From Streptomyces sp. GESEQ-4 (lineage in GTDB: Bacteria; Actinomycetota; Actinomycetes; Streptomycetales; Streptomycetaceae), in contig NZ_JAFFSU010000021.1 of the NCBI RefSeq assembly GCF_017948455.1, positions 62,001 through 126,000 of the forward strand: 64,000 nucleotides of DNA, given 5' to 3'. Position numbers and translations under genes: made by a program. Of the stretch, positions 8,981 through 17,525 are shown in pieces. The stretch's first letter is position 1, and every line of letters starts with the position of its first letter. The notes under the pieces were generated by a model. It worked only from the letters and a program-made list of their open reading frames with translations, had not been told where the DNA came from and did no database searches.

Positions 8981-9436
8981 TCAGCACCACTTGTCGCTGG
9001 GGTTGGCCGTCGTCCAGGAACAGGCGTCGACCTTGGTGCCGTTCGCCTTGGTCAGGGTCGCCGTGTCGCTGGTGTTGTTCCAGACGTACCAGCCGCGGTC
9101 CTGGTACTTGTTCACCGTGGTGTCCCTGCCGATGCCGGTCTTCACCTTCATCGTCTTGCCCTTCGCTATCTTCACGTCGGGGAAGACGTACCGGTGATTG
9201 GCCTTGTCCTTGAGGACCCAGCCCTTCAGCGAGATCGCCGCACCACTGGTGTTCTTGATCTCCACCCACTCGCCGTTGAGGCTGAGGTTGGAGCCGTTGT
9301 CCGAGCCCGGGCTGTCGAACCAGACGTGGCGGATGACCACGCCCCCGGCGGCCTGGGCCGGAGTGCTGAGCACGGTGCCGGTGAGGGCGAGAGCACCCGC
9401 GAGTGCGGGCACGGCGAAAGCGGCGCGTATGCGCAT
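8981..9436 (-). CDS. Secreted lamin-tail-domain (LTD) protein
   Basis: A 151-residue secreted protein: a Sec signal peptide (cleavage after AQA, about residue 29) followed by a single Ig-like lamin tail domain (IRHVWFDSPGSDNG, GEWVEIKNTSGAAISLKGWVLKD, YVWNNTSDTATL). Bacterial LTDs are found on extracellular nucleases, phosphatases and matrix proteins, where they probably mediate attachment; here the domain stands alone. A run of G six to seven bases before the ATG serves as ribosome-binding site. Two 11-bp TTCAC direct repeats lie upstream. Function beyond extracellular binding is unknown. Confidence 0.85.
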   Translation of the reverse strand: MRIRAAFAVPALAGALALTGTVLSTPAQAAGGVVIRHVWFDSPGSDNGSNLSLNGEWVEIKNTSGAAISLKGWVLKDKANHRYVFPDVKIAKGKTMKVKTGIGRDTTVNKYQDRGWYVWNNTSDTATLTKANGTKVDACSWTTANPSDKWC

Positions 9437-9508
9437 GGAGAGATCCCCCCTGGATGTCTTCCGATGGCCGGTCGTCTGCCAGCCGGAACAGAAGAGTTAT
9501 CACATGAC

Positions 9509-9530
9509 CTTCACGAGAGCTTCACAAGGG
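9509..9530. promoter_or_regulatory. Two 11-bp direct repeats in the LTD/dxr intergenic region (PhoP-box-like)
   Basis: CTTCACGAGAG is followed immediately by CTTCACAAGGG. Streptomyces PhoP boxes are tandem 11-nt units with a GTTCAC-type core, and the spacing here matches, although the first base is C instead of G. The site could control the secreted LTD gene, dxr, or neither. Confidence 0.35.
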
Positions 9531-9574
9531 GGGAAGTTGTCCTCGATGACAGTGGATGCGGCCACAATGGAGGA

Positions 9575-10831
9575 ATGAGCGACAGCCCAGCCCCCCTCGC
9601 CGATCCGCACCTCGTCTATGACCCGGTGTCGGGCGACGGTCCGAAGGACGTGGTCGTCCTCGGCTCCACCGGGTCGATCGGCACGCAGGCCATCGACCTC
9701 GTCCTGCGCAACCCGGACCGGTTCCGGGTCACCGGACTCTCCGCCGCCGGCGGACGGGTCGCCCTCCTCGCCGAGCAGGCGCACCGGCTGCGCGTCCGCA
9801 CCGTCGCGGTCGCCCGCGAGGACGTCGTACCGGCGCTGCGCGAGGCCCTTGCCGCCCAGTACGGCGCGGGGGAGCCGCTCCCCGAGATCCTCGCCGGACC
9901 GGACGCGGCCACCCAGCTCGCCGCCGCCGACTGCCACACCGTGCTGAACGGCATCACCGGCTCGATCGGCCTCGCCCCGACCCTCGCCGCCCTGGAGGCA
10001 GGCCGCACCCTCGCGCTCGCCAACAAGGAGTCGCTCATCGTGGGCGGTCCGCTGGTCAAGGCGGTCGCCAAGCCCGGCCAGATCATCCCGGTCGACTCCG
10101 AGCACGCGGCGCTGTTCCAGGCGCTGGCGTCCGGTTCGCGGGCCGACGTACGGAAGCTGGTCGTCACGGCGTCCGGCGGCCCTTTCCGCGGCCGTACGAA
10201 GGCGGACCTGGACCGGGTGACCGTCGCGGACGCCCTCGCCCACCCCACCTGGGCGATGGGCCCGGTGATCACGATCAACTCCGCGACCCTGGTCAACAAG
10301 GGGCTGGAAGTCATCGAGGCACACCTCCTCTACGACATTCCCTTCGACCGCATTGAGGTGGTCGTGCATCCCCAGTCGTATGTCCACTCGATGGTTGAGT
10401 TCACCGACGGATCCACGATCGCCCAGGCGACGCCCCCCGACATGCGCGGGCCCATCGCCATCGGCCTCGGCTGGCCGGAACGCGTCCCCGACGCCGCGCC
10501 CACGTTCGACTGGAGCAAGGCGTCCACCTGGGAGTTCTTCCCCCTCGACACCGACGCGTTTCCGTCGGTCGGGCTCGCCCGGCATGTGGGGCAGCTCGCG
10601 GGCACGGCCCCGGCGGTGTTCAATGCCGCCAACGAGGAGTGCGTGGAGGCCTTCCGGGCCGGCGCACTGCCGTTCAACGGGATCATGGAGACTGTGACGC
10701 GCGTGGTCGAGGAACACGGCACACCGCGTACGGGAACTTCACTCACCGTCGCGGACGTCCTCGAGGCGGAGACCTGGGCGCGGACCCGGGCGAGCGAACT
10801 GGCGGCACAGACGGCGGAGGCCCGTGCATGA
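9575..10831 (+). CDS. dxr: 1-deoxy-D-xylulose 5-phosphate reductoisomerase
   Basis: A 418-residue enzyme of the MEP isoprenoid pathway, converting DXP to MEP with NADPH and a divalent metal. NADPH-binding GSTGSIGTQ at residues 30-38, LANKESLIVGG, metal/substrate site VDSEHAALFQ, flexible loop HPTWAMGP and C-terminal PQSYVHSMVEF are all present. The ATG at 9575 is the only in-frame start before the dinucleotide fold; the purine run GGAGG lies just one base before it, an unusually tight spacing. The stop overlaps the next ATG by four bases (ATGA), so it is translationally coupled to the membrane protease gene. The LTD gene is divergent. Confidence 0.97.
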   Translation: MSDSPAPLADPHLVYDPVSGDGPKDVVVLGSTGSIGTQAIDLVLRNPDRFRVTGLSAAGGRVALLAEQAHRLRVRTVAVAREDVVPALREALAAQYGAGEPLPEILAGPDAATQLAAADCHTVLNGITGSIGLAPTLAALEAGRTLALANKESLIVGGPLVKAVAKPGQIIPVDSEHAALFQALASGSRADVRKLVVTASGGPFRGRTKADLDRVTVADALAHPTWAMGPVITINSATLVNKGLEVIEAHLLYDIPFDRIEVVVHPQSYVHSMVEFTDGSTIAQATPPDMRGPIAIGLGWPERVPDAAPTFDWSKASTWEFFPLDTDAFPSVGLARHVGQLAGTAPAVFNAANEECVEAFRAGALPFNGIMETVTRVVEEHGTPRTGTSLTVADVLEAETWARTRASELAAQTAEARA

Positions 10832-12132
10832 CGACCTTGATGTTCATCCTCGGCATAGTGATCTTCGCGTTCGGCCTCCTGGCCTCGATCGCATGGCACG
10901 AGCTGGGGCACTTGTCCTTCGCCAAGCTCTTCGGCATCCGCGTGCCGCAGTACATGGTCGGCTTCGGCCCCACGATCTTCTCGCGCAAGAAGGGCGACAC
11001 CGAGTACGGCATCAAGGCCATCCCGTTCGGCGGCTACATCCGCATGATCGGCATGTTCCCGCCCGGCCCCGACGGCCGCCTCGAAGCCCGCTCCACCTCA
11101 CCGTGGCGCGGCATGATCGAGGACGCCCGCGCGCAGTCCTTCGAGGAACTGCAGCCCGGCGACGAGACCCGCCTCTTCTACACGCGCAAGCCGTGGAAGA
11201 AGGTCATCGTGATGTTCGCGGGCCCCTTCATGAACCTGATCCTGGCGGCGGCGCTGTTCCTCACCGTCCTGATGGGCTTCGGCATCTCCCAGCAGACCAC
11301 CACCGTGAGCTCGGTCTCCCAGTGTGTCATCGCACAGACCGAGAACCGCGACACCTGCGCGAAGTCCGACGCCCCCTCCCCGGCCGCGGCCGCGGGCCTG
11401 AAGGCGGGCGACAAGATCGTCTCCTTCGACGGCGTACGCACCGACGACTGGAACCAGCTCTCCGACCTCATCCGCGCCAACCCCGGCAAGGACGTCCCGA
11501 TCGTCGTCGACCGCGACGGCGAGGAGGTCACCCTCCAGGCGAAGATCGTCGCCAACCAGGTCGCCAAGAAGGACTCCAGCGGCCAGATCGTCCAGGGCGA
11601 GTTCGTCTCGGCGGGCTTCCTCGGCTTCAGCGCCGCCACCGGCATCGTCAAACAGGACTTCGGGTCCTCCGTGACCTGGATGGGAGAGCGGGTCGGCGAC
11701 GCCGTCGACTCCCTCGCCGCCATCCCCAGCAAGGTCCCCGCCCTCTGGGACGCCGCCTTCGGCGACGGCGAGCGCGAGGCGGACTCCCCGATGGGCGTGG
11801 TGGGCGCGGCCCGCGTCGGCGGCGAGATCTTCACCCTCGACATCCCGCCGACGCAACAACTCGCCATGGCGCTGATGCTGGTCGCCGGCTTCAACCTCTC
11901 CCTGTTCCTCTTCAACATGCTCCCGCTGCTGCCCCTGGACGGCGGCCATATCGCGGGCGCCCTGTGGGAGTCCCTGCGCCGCAACCTGGCGAGGGTGCTG
12001 CGCCGCCCCGACCCGGGCCCGTTCGATGTGGCGAAGCTGATGCCGGTGGCCTATGTGGTGGCTGGGATCTTCATCTGCTTCACCCTGCTCGTGCTCGTGG
12101 CGGACGTCGTTAACCCGGTGAGAATCTCCTAG
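10828..12132 (+). CDS. Membrane-embedded M50 zinc protease (RseP/site-2 protease)
   Basis: A 434-residue intramembrane protease. The zinc motif HELGH is at residues 24-28 in the first membrane segment, a central PDZ domain lies near 170-270 (AAGLKAGDKIVSFDGVRTDDW), and the second metal motif is in MLPLLPLDGGHIAGA of the C-terminal membrane segments. Site-2 proteases cut membrane-bound anti-sigma factors or signal-peptide remnants. GGAGG lies eight bases upstream of the ATG, which overlaps the dxr stop. Its position between dxr and ispG is conserved in actinobacteria as I know them. Substrate not known. Confidence 0.93.
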   Translation: MTTLMFILGIVIFAFGLLASIAWHELGHLSFAKLFGIRVPQYMVGFGPTIFSRKKGDTEYGIKAIPFGGYIRMIGMFPPGPDGRLEARSTSPWRGMIEDARAQSFEELQPGDETRLFYTRKPWKKVIVMFAGPFMNLILAAALFLTVLMGFGISQQTTTVSSVSQCVIAQTENRDTCAKSDAPSPAAAAGLKAGDKIVSFDGVRTDDWNQLSDLIRANPGKDVPIVVDRDGEEVTLQAKIVANQVAKKDSSGQIVQGEFVSAGFLGFSAATGIVKQDFGSSVTWMGERVGDAVDSLAAIPSKVPALWDAAFGDGEREADSPMGVVGAARVGGEIFTLDIPPTQQLAMALMLVAGFNLSLFLFNMLPLLPLDGGHIAGALWESLRRNLARVLRRPDPGPFDVAKLMPVAYVVAGIFICFTLLVLVADVVNPVRIS

Positions 12133-12300
12133 TCATACGGAGTTTGTGGCGGTCCGACACGATCTGTGCCGGGCCGCTCTCCATCGAGTGGGTTTACGAG
12201 CGCGATGTGCCCGGGCCCAGGCAGGTGCCGTAATCTCGAAGCCTGGAGCCCGCCCTCGACGGGACCCGGACTTGATCCACGACTTGGGGTTGCACAGCAG

Positions 12301-13458
12301 ATGACTGCGATTTCTCTCGGCATGCCGTCCGTTCCGACCAAGCTCGCAGAGCGCCGGAAGAGCCGGCAGATCCAGGTCGGATCCGTGGCGGTCGGCGGAG
12401 ACGCTCCCGTGTCGGTGCAGTCGATGACCACGACCCGTACGTCGGACATCGGCGCCACGCTCCAGCAGATCGCCGAGCTCACGGCGTCCGGCTGCCAGAT
12501 CGTGCGCGTCGCCTGTCCCACGCAGGACGACGCGGACGCCCTTGCCACCATCGCCCGCAAGTCGCAGATCCCGGTGATCGCGGACATCCACTTCCAGCCG
12601 AAGTACGTCTTCGCCGCCATCGAGGCGGGCTGCGCCGCGGTCCGCGTCAACCCCGGCAACATCAAGCAGTTCGACGACAAGGTCAAGGAGATCGCGCGGG
12701 CCGCCAAGGACCACGGCACGCCGATCCGCATCGGCGTCAACGCGGGCTCGCTGGACCGCCGCCTGCTCCAGAAGTACGGCAAGGCGACCCCCGAGGCGCT
12801 CGCGGAGTCCGCCCTCTGGGAGGCGTCCCTCTTCGAGGAGCACGACTTCCGGGACATCAAGATCTCGGTCAAGCACAACGACCCGGTGATCATGGTCGAG
12901 GCGTACCGCCAGCTCGCCGCCCAGTGCGACTACCCCCTTCACCTCGGTGTGACGGAGGCGGGCCCGGCCTTCCAGGGCACGATCAAGTCGGCGGTGGCCT
13001 TCGGCGCCCTCCTCTCCCAGGGCATCGGCGACACGATCCGCGTCTCGCTGTCCGCGCCTCCGGTGGAGGAGGTCAAGGTCGGCAACCAGATCCTGGAGTC
13101 CCTGAACCTCAAGCAGCGCGGCCTCGAGATCGTCTCCTGCCCGTCCTGCGGCCGCGCCCAGGTCGACGTCTACAAGCTCGCCGAGGAAGTCACCGCGGGC
13201 CTGACCGGCATGGACGTCCCCCTCCGAGTAGCCGTGATGGGATGCGTCGTCAACGGCCCCGGCGAGGCCCGCGAAGCCGACCTCGGCGTCGCCTCCGGCA
13301 ACGGCAAGGGCCAGATCTTCGTCAAGGGCGAGGTCATCAAGACCGTCCCGGAGTCCAAGATCGTGGAAACCCTCATCGAAGAGGCCATGAAGCTGGCCGA
13401 ACAGATGGAGGCGGACGGAACCGAGTCGGGCGAGCCGTCGGTGTCGGTGGCGGGCTGA
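12301..13458 (+). CDS. ispG: 4-hydroxy-3-methylbut-2-enyl diphosphate synthase
   Basis: A 385-residue [4Fe-4S] enzyme of the MEP pathway converting MEcPP to HMBPP. A TIM barrel is followed by the cluster-binding domain: Cys280 and Cys283 in SCPSCGR, Cys315 in MGCVVNGPGE and ligand Glu322 match the known IspG cluster ligands. The start at the ATG at 12301 gives the family length, although the frame stays open upstream to 12166 and no strong ribosome-binding site is visible. It lies 168 bp downstream of the M50 protease gene, so it may have its own promoter in that gap. It completes a dxr/protease/ispG block. Confidence 0.96.
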   Translation: MTAISLGMPSVPTKLAERRKSRQIQVGSVAVGGDAPVSVQSMTTTRTSDIGATLQQIAELTASGCQIVRVACPTQDDADALATIARKSQIPVIADIHFQPKYVFAAIEAGCAAVRVNPGNIKQFDDKVKEIARAAKDHGTPIRIGVNAGSLDRRLLQKYGKATPEALAESALWEASLFEEHDFRDIKISVKHNDPVIMVEAYRQLAAQCDYPLHLGVTEAGPAFQGTIKSAVAFGALLSQGIGDTIRVSLSAPPVEEVKVGNQILESLNLKQRGLEIVSCPSCGRAQVDVYKLAEEVTAGLTGMDVPLRVAVMGCVVNGPGEAREADLGVASGNGKGQIFVKGEVIKTVPESKIVETLIEEAMKLAEQMEADGTESGEPSVSVAG

Positions 13459-13486
13459 CGGAGGTTCCGGGGTTGCTGGTGAGCGG

Positions 13487-14107
13487 CTACTGATCGCCGC
13501 GAAGATAGCGGGTGACCATGTCCACCAGTTCGTTCTCGAGCGTCTCGACCGGGATGCTCCGAGGGTCGGCCATGAGCTTGTGCGTGTTCGTCTCCACGGT
13601 GAACACGATGAGCTCGGCCGCGGTGTCGAGGTCCCGCACGCGGACATCCGGGTGCCGGGCGAGGATGTCGCGCACCTGACCGACGCGCTTCTTACCGTGC
13701 CGGTCGATGGTATGGAGCACATCCTGCGAGAGCGGCGCCTCCTCGAGCATGATCCGCAGCAGCTGCGGATCGTCGCGGTGGTTGTCGATCGCGTCGCGGA
13801 CCAGTGCCCGCACCGTTGCCCCCAGGGTTCCGGCAGACAGATCGAGCTGCTCGGCCTCGGTCCACGTGCCTCGGTCGAGGTGCCGCACCATCAGCTCGGC
13901 AAGGATGGCGTCCTTGTTCGGGAAGTACTGGTACAGCGAGCCGATGGAGATGCGGGCGCGTTCGGCGATGCGGTTGGTGGTGCCGGCGGCGTAGCCGAAC
14001 TCGCCGAAAACGTGAGCAGCGGCGGTGAGGATGCGCTCGCGGGTGAGCTCGGCGCGCACTTGGCGGGGCTTGCGACGTGGCTGAAGGCGGCGGTCGGCCG
14101 ACGGCAT
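13487..14107 (-). CDS. TetR-family transcriptional regulator
   Basis: A 206-residue repressor. The HTH lies at about residues 28-60 (TRERILTAAAHVFGEFGYAAGTT and IGSLYQYFPNKDAI), followed by an all-helical ligand domain. A GGAGG ribosome-binding site precedes the ATG. It is divergent from the flavin/ferredoxin-reductase fusion, with nested palindromes in the 67-bp gap, so it probably represses that gene and itself. The ligand is unknown but may be a substrate of the neighbouring oxidoreductase. Confidence 0.9.
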   Translation of the reverse strand: MPSADRRLQPRRKPRQVRAELTRERILTAAAHVFGEFGYAAGTTNRIAERARISIGSLYQYFPNKDAILAELMVRHLDRGTWTEAEQLDLSAGTLGATVRALVRDAIDNHRDDPQLLRIMLEEAPLSQDVLHTIDRHGKKRVGQVRDILARHPDVRVRDLDTAAELIVFTVETNTHKLMADPRSIPVETLENELVDMVTRYLRGDQ

Positions 14108-14150
14108 CCGGAGGCCTCCTCAAGGCATGAAAAGCGAGTAGCCAGAGAGC

Positions 14151-14170
14151 TGAGCTATTGCTCACAATAG
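14151..14170. promoter_or_regulatory. Nested palindromes, probable TetR operator and promoter of the fusion oxidoreductase
   Basis: Two overlapping palindromes share bases: TGAGC-TATT-GCTCA (14151-14164) and CTATTG-CTCA-CAATAG (14155-14170). The right edge lies four bases from the ATG at 14175. An A/T-rich hexamer (CACAAT, 14163-14168) sits about where a -10 element would place transcription start at or near the ATG, and no Shine-Dalgarno sequence precedes it, so the transcript may be leaderless. Confidence 0.55.
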
Positions 14171-14174
14171 TGCC

Positions 14175-16376
14175 ATGAGCTGGGAAAACAAGGCGCAGCA
14201 AGCAAGCCGGTCGAGCAGCCTGCGCCGGGTGACGACGGTCGACGAGGTCGAGACGACCGTCGGCCGTCCGGCGTCGGTGGTCATGCTCAAGCAGATCGGT
14301 GCCCTCGACGAGGGCTGCCGGACCGTCCTCGCCCGGTGTCCGATCGCGGCCTTCGGCTACCGGGATGCCGACGGCACCAGCAGGACGACCTTCATCGGCG
14401 GCACTCCGGGGTTCGCACGCGTCCACTCGCCCACGCGGATCTCGTTCTCCCTGCCCGGGTCCGGCGACCCGCACGGTCCGGTTTCGTTGTTCTTCCTCCT
14501 GCCGGGCGTCGGCGAGATCCTGCGTGTCAACGGCTCGGTGGCCGCACGCAAGGGCGCGGAGACGACCGTCGACATCGAGGAGGCGTACGTGCACTGCGCA
14601 CAGGCCGTCCTCCGGTCCCGTCTGTGGCAGCCGCCCACCCCTGCCGAGCCGGCCGCCGAACTCGCGGGTGAAGGGCCCCTGCGTGGACCGGGCGTCGCCG
14701 AGTTCCTGGCCGCGGCACCGTTTCTCGCACTGTCCACGTGGGACTCCTCCGGTGGGAGCGACACAAGTCCGCGCGGGGACCGGCAGGCGGTGGCGCGGAT
14801 CCTGGACAGCCGCACGCTGGTCATCCCGGACCGCAAGGGCAACAAACGCGCCGACACGCTCCACAACCTGCTGCAGGACGACAGGCTCTCGTTCGCCGCG
14901 CTCGTTCCGGGGCGCAGTGGTGTGCTGCATGTCCGCGGCCGCGGCGCGATCACCGACGATCCCGCGCTGCTGGAGACGATGGCGCTGCGCGGGATGCCCC
15001 CGCACCTGGCGCTGCTCATCGACGTCGAGCACGCCGAGGTGACCGGCAACGACGCCGTGGCGCGCTCGCGGCTGTGGACCCCCGGCGCGCACCCCGACCG
15101 CGCCGCGATGCCGGACCTGATGGCGCTGGCAGGAGAACACCTCACCGCCAACGCGGCCGACGCCGACGGTGGTCCACCCGCGTTCCTGCTCAAGGTCGTC
15201 GGGGCGATCCCGGGAGTGAACTGGCTGCTGCGGCTGGTGGGGAACCGTCTCTACCGTTCCGGGCTGCGGAAAGAGGGCTACGAGGACATCGAGCCCGGCG
15301 CGGGCGGCCGGCGCCGTGGCTTCCCGCGCCGGCGTTCCGCCGACGACGGTGGGACGGAGCACCTCCTTCGGGAGGTGCGCGTCGTCGAGGTGCGCGGGGA
15401 GACACCGAGCGCGGTCACCCTCGTGCTGGAGGACGCCGCCGAGAACCCGGGACCGTTCGACTTCCGGCCCGGCCAGTTCTTCACGCTCGTCGCCGACATC
15501 GACGGCCGCCCGGTGCGACGGGCCTACTCGGCCTCGTCGGCGCCCGGGTCGTCCCGGTTGGAGGTCACCGTCAAGCACGTCGAGGGCGGCCGGTTCTCCA
15601 GCCACGTGCACCGGAATCTGGGCGCCGGGGACCGCCTCGCGGTGCGTGGCCCGTCGGGGTCCTTCCATGCCGGGCCGCAGCCCCCGGACGAGATCGTGCT
15701 CGTCGGGGCGGGCAGCGGCGTGACGCCGATGATGAGCATGATCCGCACGCGGCTCGCCGTCCGGCCGGGCCGGGACCGGATCGCGCTGCTCTACAGCAGC
15801 CGCAGCGCGGAGGAGATCATCTTCGCCGAGGAGCTGGCCCGGCTGGCGAAGGATCATCCCGACCGGCTCTCGGTCACCCACGTCCTGACCCGCAGGGACG
15901 GGCGGCTCGACGCGGACGGCGTGCGTCGTTGGGTCACCGGCCGGTCGCTGTCCCGGGACGCCCACTACTACGTCTGTGGTCCCGAACCGCTGATGGACAC
16001 CGTCCAGGGCGTTCTGGCCGGGCTCGGGGTCCCGGAGGAGATGGTGCACCACGAGCGCTACACCAGCAGTGCGGACACCGGGACCGCGACGACCGTGCCG
16101 CAGGAGATGACGGTCGAGCAGGAGGGGCACCCGATCGGCGCGGTCGTGGTCGAGCCCGGCCAGACGCTCCTCGACGCGGGACTCGCCGCGGGGCTGCCGA
16201 TGCCGTACTCCTGCACGGTCGGAAACTGCGGCGACTGCATGGTGCGGCTCCGCAGCGGAGAGGTCACACAGAACGAGCCGAACTGCCTCACGCCACGGCA
16301 GAAGGCCGATGGCTACGTCCTGACGTGCGTGGGCTGCCCCCTGTCCAAGGTCACCCTCGACATCCCGGACGAGTGA
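14175..16376 (+). CDS. Multidomain oxidoreductase: PNPOx-like flavin domain fused to ferredoxin reductase and 2Fe-2S ferredoxin
   Basis: A 733-residue protein with three parts. Residues 1-340 hold a split-barrel pyridoxamine-phosphate-oxidase-like FMN region (GVGEILRVNGS; PRGDRQAVARILDSRTLVIPD). Residues 390-620 form a ferredoxin-NADP reductase module with FAD-binding RRAYSASSAP and NAD(P)-binding GAGSGVTPMMSM and CGPEPLMD. The last 90 residues are a plant-type 2Fe-2S ferredoxin (CTVGNCGDC ... C). Electrons would pass from NAD(P)H through FAD to the cluster. The N-terminal flavin domain could be the acceptor site or a second redox centre; its substrate is unknown. It is divergent from the TetR gene, its likely regulator. 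Confidence 0.85.
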   Translation: MSWENKAQQASRSSSLRRVTTVDEVETTVGRPASVVMLKQIGALDEGCRTVLARCPIAAFGYRDADGTSRTTFIGGTPGFARVHSPTRISFSLPGSGDPHGPVSLFFLLPGVGEILRVNGSVAARKGAETTVDIEEAYVHCAQAVLRSRLWQPPTPAEPAAELAGEGPLRGPGVAEFLAAAPFLALSTWDSSGGSDTSPRGDRQAVARILDSRTLVIPDRKGNKRADTLHNLLQDDRLSFAALVPGRSGVLHVRGRGAITDDPALLETMALRGMPPHLALLIDVEHAEVTGNDAVARSRLWTPGAHPDRAAMPDLMALAGEHLTANAADADGGPPAFLLKVVGAIPGVNWLLRLVGNRLYRSGLRKEGYEDIEPGAGGRRRGFPRRRSADDGGTEHLLREVRVVEVRGETPSAVTLVLEDAAENPGPFDFRPGQFFTLVADIDGRPVRRAYSASSAPGSSRLEVTVKHVEGGRFSSHVHRNLGAGDRLAVRGPSGSFHAGPQPPDEIVLVGAGSGVTPMMSMIRTRLAVRPGRDRIALLYSSRSAEEIIFAEELARLAKDHPDRLSVTHVLTRRDGRLDADGVRRWVTGRSLSRDAHYYVCGPEPLMDTVQGVLAGLGVPEEMVHHERYTSSADTGTATTVPQEMTVEQEGHPIGAVVVEPGQTLLDAGLAAGLPMPYSCTVGNCGDCMVRLRSGEVTQNEPNCLTPRQKADGYVLTCVGCPLSKVTLDIPDE

Positions 16377-16451
16377 TCGCCGGGCGATCGTCGGCAGAGT
16401 CCCTGGCCCCACCCGCTGGGGCCGGACCTCTCGACGCCGGTCGGCATTATC

Positions 16452-16520
16452 CAGCCCGTCCGGCGTTTGAGGACGAGGCCGCCAGGCCGAAGCGGGGGTC
16501 TGGGGACGGCAGCCCCCAGG
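16452..16520 (+). repeat. Dispersed palindromic repeat, family 1, intergenic copy
   Basis: The 29-base head (begins CAGCCCGTCCGG, ends GACGAGGCC at 16480) is identical to 30742-30770 in the STAND-NTPase gene. It is followed by an imperfect hairpin with CTGGGG (16500) pairing CCCCAG (16514). I know this type of element as common in Streptomyces intergenic DNA. It accounts for much of the 264-bp gap; no gene is visible in the rest. Confidence 0.75.
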
Positions 16521-16640
16521 AGCGGTCACCTCAACGTACGGTCGGAGGGAAGCGGGCGGCCCCCTTCACGGGGGCGGCGCCGCTCAGCTTCCGCAGGTAC
16601 AGTGCGGAGATCTGCAGACTTCAGGGTGAGGGCCCCGCAC

Positions 16641-17489
16641 GTGTTGACCCAGACCACCTCCCGGGTTCTCGAACCGAGTGACCTGGACGCCGCGCTCGCC
16701 GTTCTCGACCGCGAGCCGGTCGCGAACGCCTTCGTGGCATCCCGGGTGCATATCGCGGGCCTGGACCCGTGGCGGCTCGGCGGCGAGATGTGGGGCTGGT
16801 ACGAGGACGGCATGCTGACGTCCCTCTGCTACGCGGGCGCCAACCTCGTCCCGATCTGCGCGACACCGAGGGCCGTACGGGCCTTCGCGGACCGGGCGCG
16901 CAGGGCCGGCCGCCGCTGCTCCTCCATCGTCGGCCCCGCCGAGGCCACCGCCCAGCTGTGGCGCCTGCTCGAACCGAGCTGGGGTCCGGCCCGCGAGGTC
17001 CGCTCCCACCAGCCCCTCATGGTCACCGACCACCTCCCCGCCGACATCCCCCCGGATCCGTACGTCCGCCGCATCCGCAAGGACGAGATGGACACGATCA
17101 TGCCGGCGTGCGTGGCGATGTTCACCGAGGAGGTCGGCATCTCGCCCATGGCCGGCGACGGCGGTCTCCTCTACCAGGCCCGGGTCGCCGAACTCGTCGG
17201 CGCCGGCCGCTCCTTCGCCCGCCTCGGCCCCGACGGCAAGGTCGTCTTCAAGGCGGAGATCGGCGCCGCGACGGACCGCGCCTGCCAGATCCAGGGCGTA
17301 TGGGTGGCCCCCGAGTACCGGGGGAGGGGCATCGCGGCCCCGGGCATGGCGGCGGTACTGCGCTACGCCCTGGCGGACGTGGCCCCGGTCGCCAGCCTCT
17401 ACGTCAACGACTTCAACACGGCGGCGAGAAGGACGTACAAGCGCGTGGGCTTCCGGGAAGTCGGGGCGTTCATGAGCGTGCTCTTCTGA
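16641..17489 (+). CDS. GNAT N-acetyltransferase with N-terminal DUF4081-type domain
   Basis: A 282-residue protein with two halves. Residues 1-140 form a DUF4081-like domain (VASRVHIAGLDPWRLGGEMWGWYEDG), and residues 145-282 form a GNAT fold with acetyl-CoA loop VWVAPEYRGRGIAAPGM and C-terminal YVNDFNTAARRTYKRVGF. The GTG start is preceded by AGGGTGAGG nine bases upstream; the frame stays open further upstream only through repeat sequence. The acceptor is unknown. A second GNAT gene follows 36 bp downstream, probably co-transcribed. Confidence 0.85.
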   Translation: MLTQTTSRVLEPSDLDAALAVLDREPVANAFVASRVHIAGLDPWRLGGEMWGWYEDGMLTSLCYAGANLVPICATPRAVRAFADRARRAGRRCSSIVGPAEATAQLWRLLEPSWGPAREVRSHQPLMVTDHLPADIPPDPYVRRIRKDEMDTIMPACVAMFTEEVGISPMAGDGGLLYQARVAELVGAGRSFARLGPDGKVVFKAEIGAATDRACQIQGVWVAPEYRGRGIAAPGMAAVLRYALADVAPVASLYVNDFNTAARRTYKRVGFREVGAFMSVLF

Positions 17490-17525
17490 AACCGACCCCC
17501 CGAACCCCCCTGTAGTCTCCCCGAC

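Noticed and set aside
13692..16529. A 945-codon minus-strand frame across the TetR gene and the fusion oxidoreductase
   Set aside because: It overlaps two well-supported genes and has Arg/Pro/Ala-rich shadow composition.
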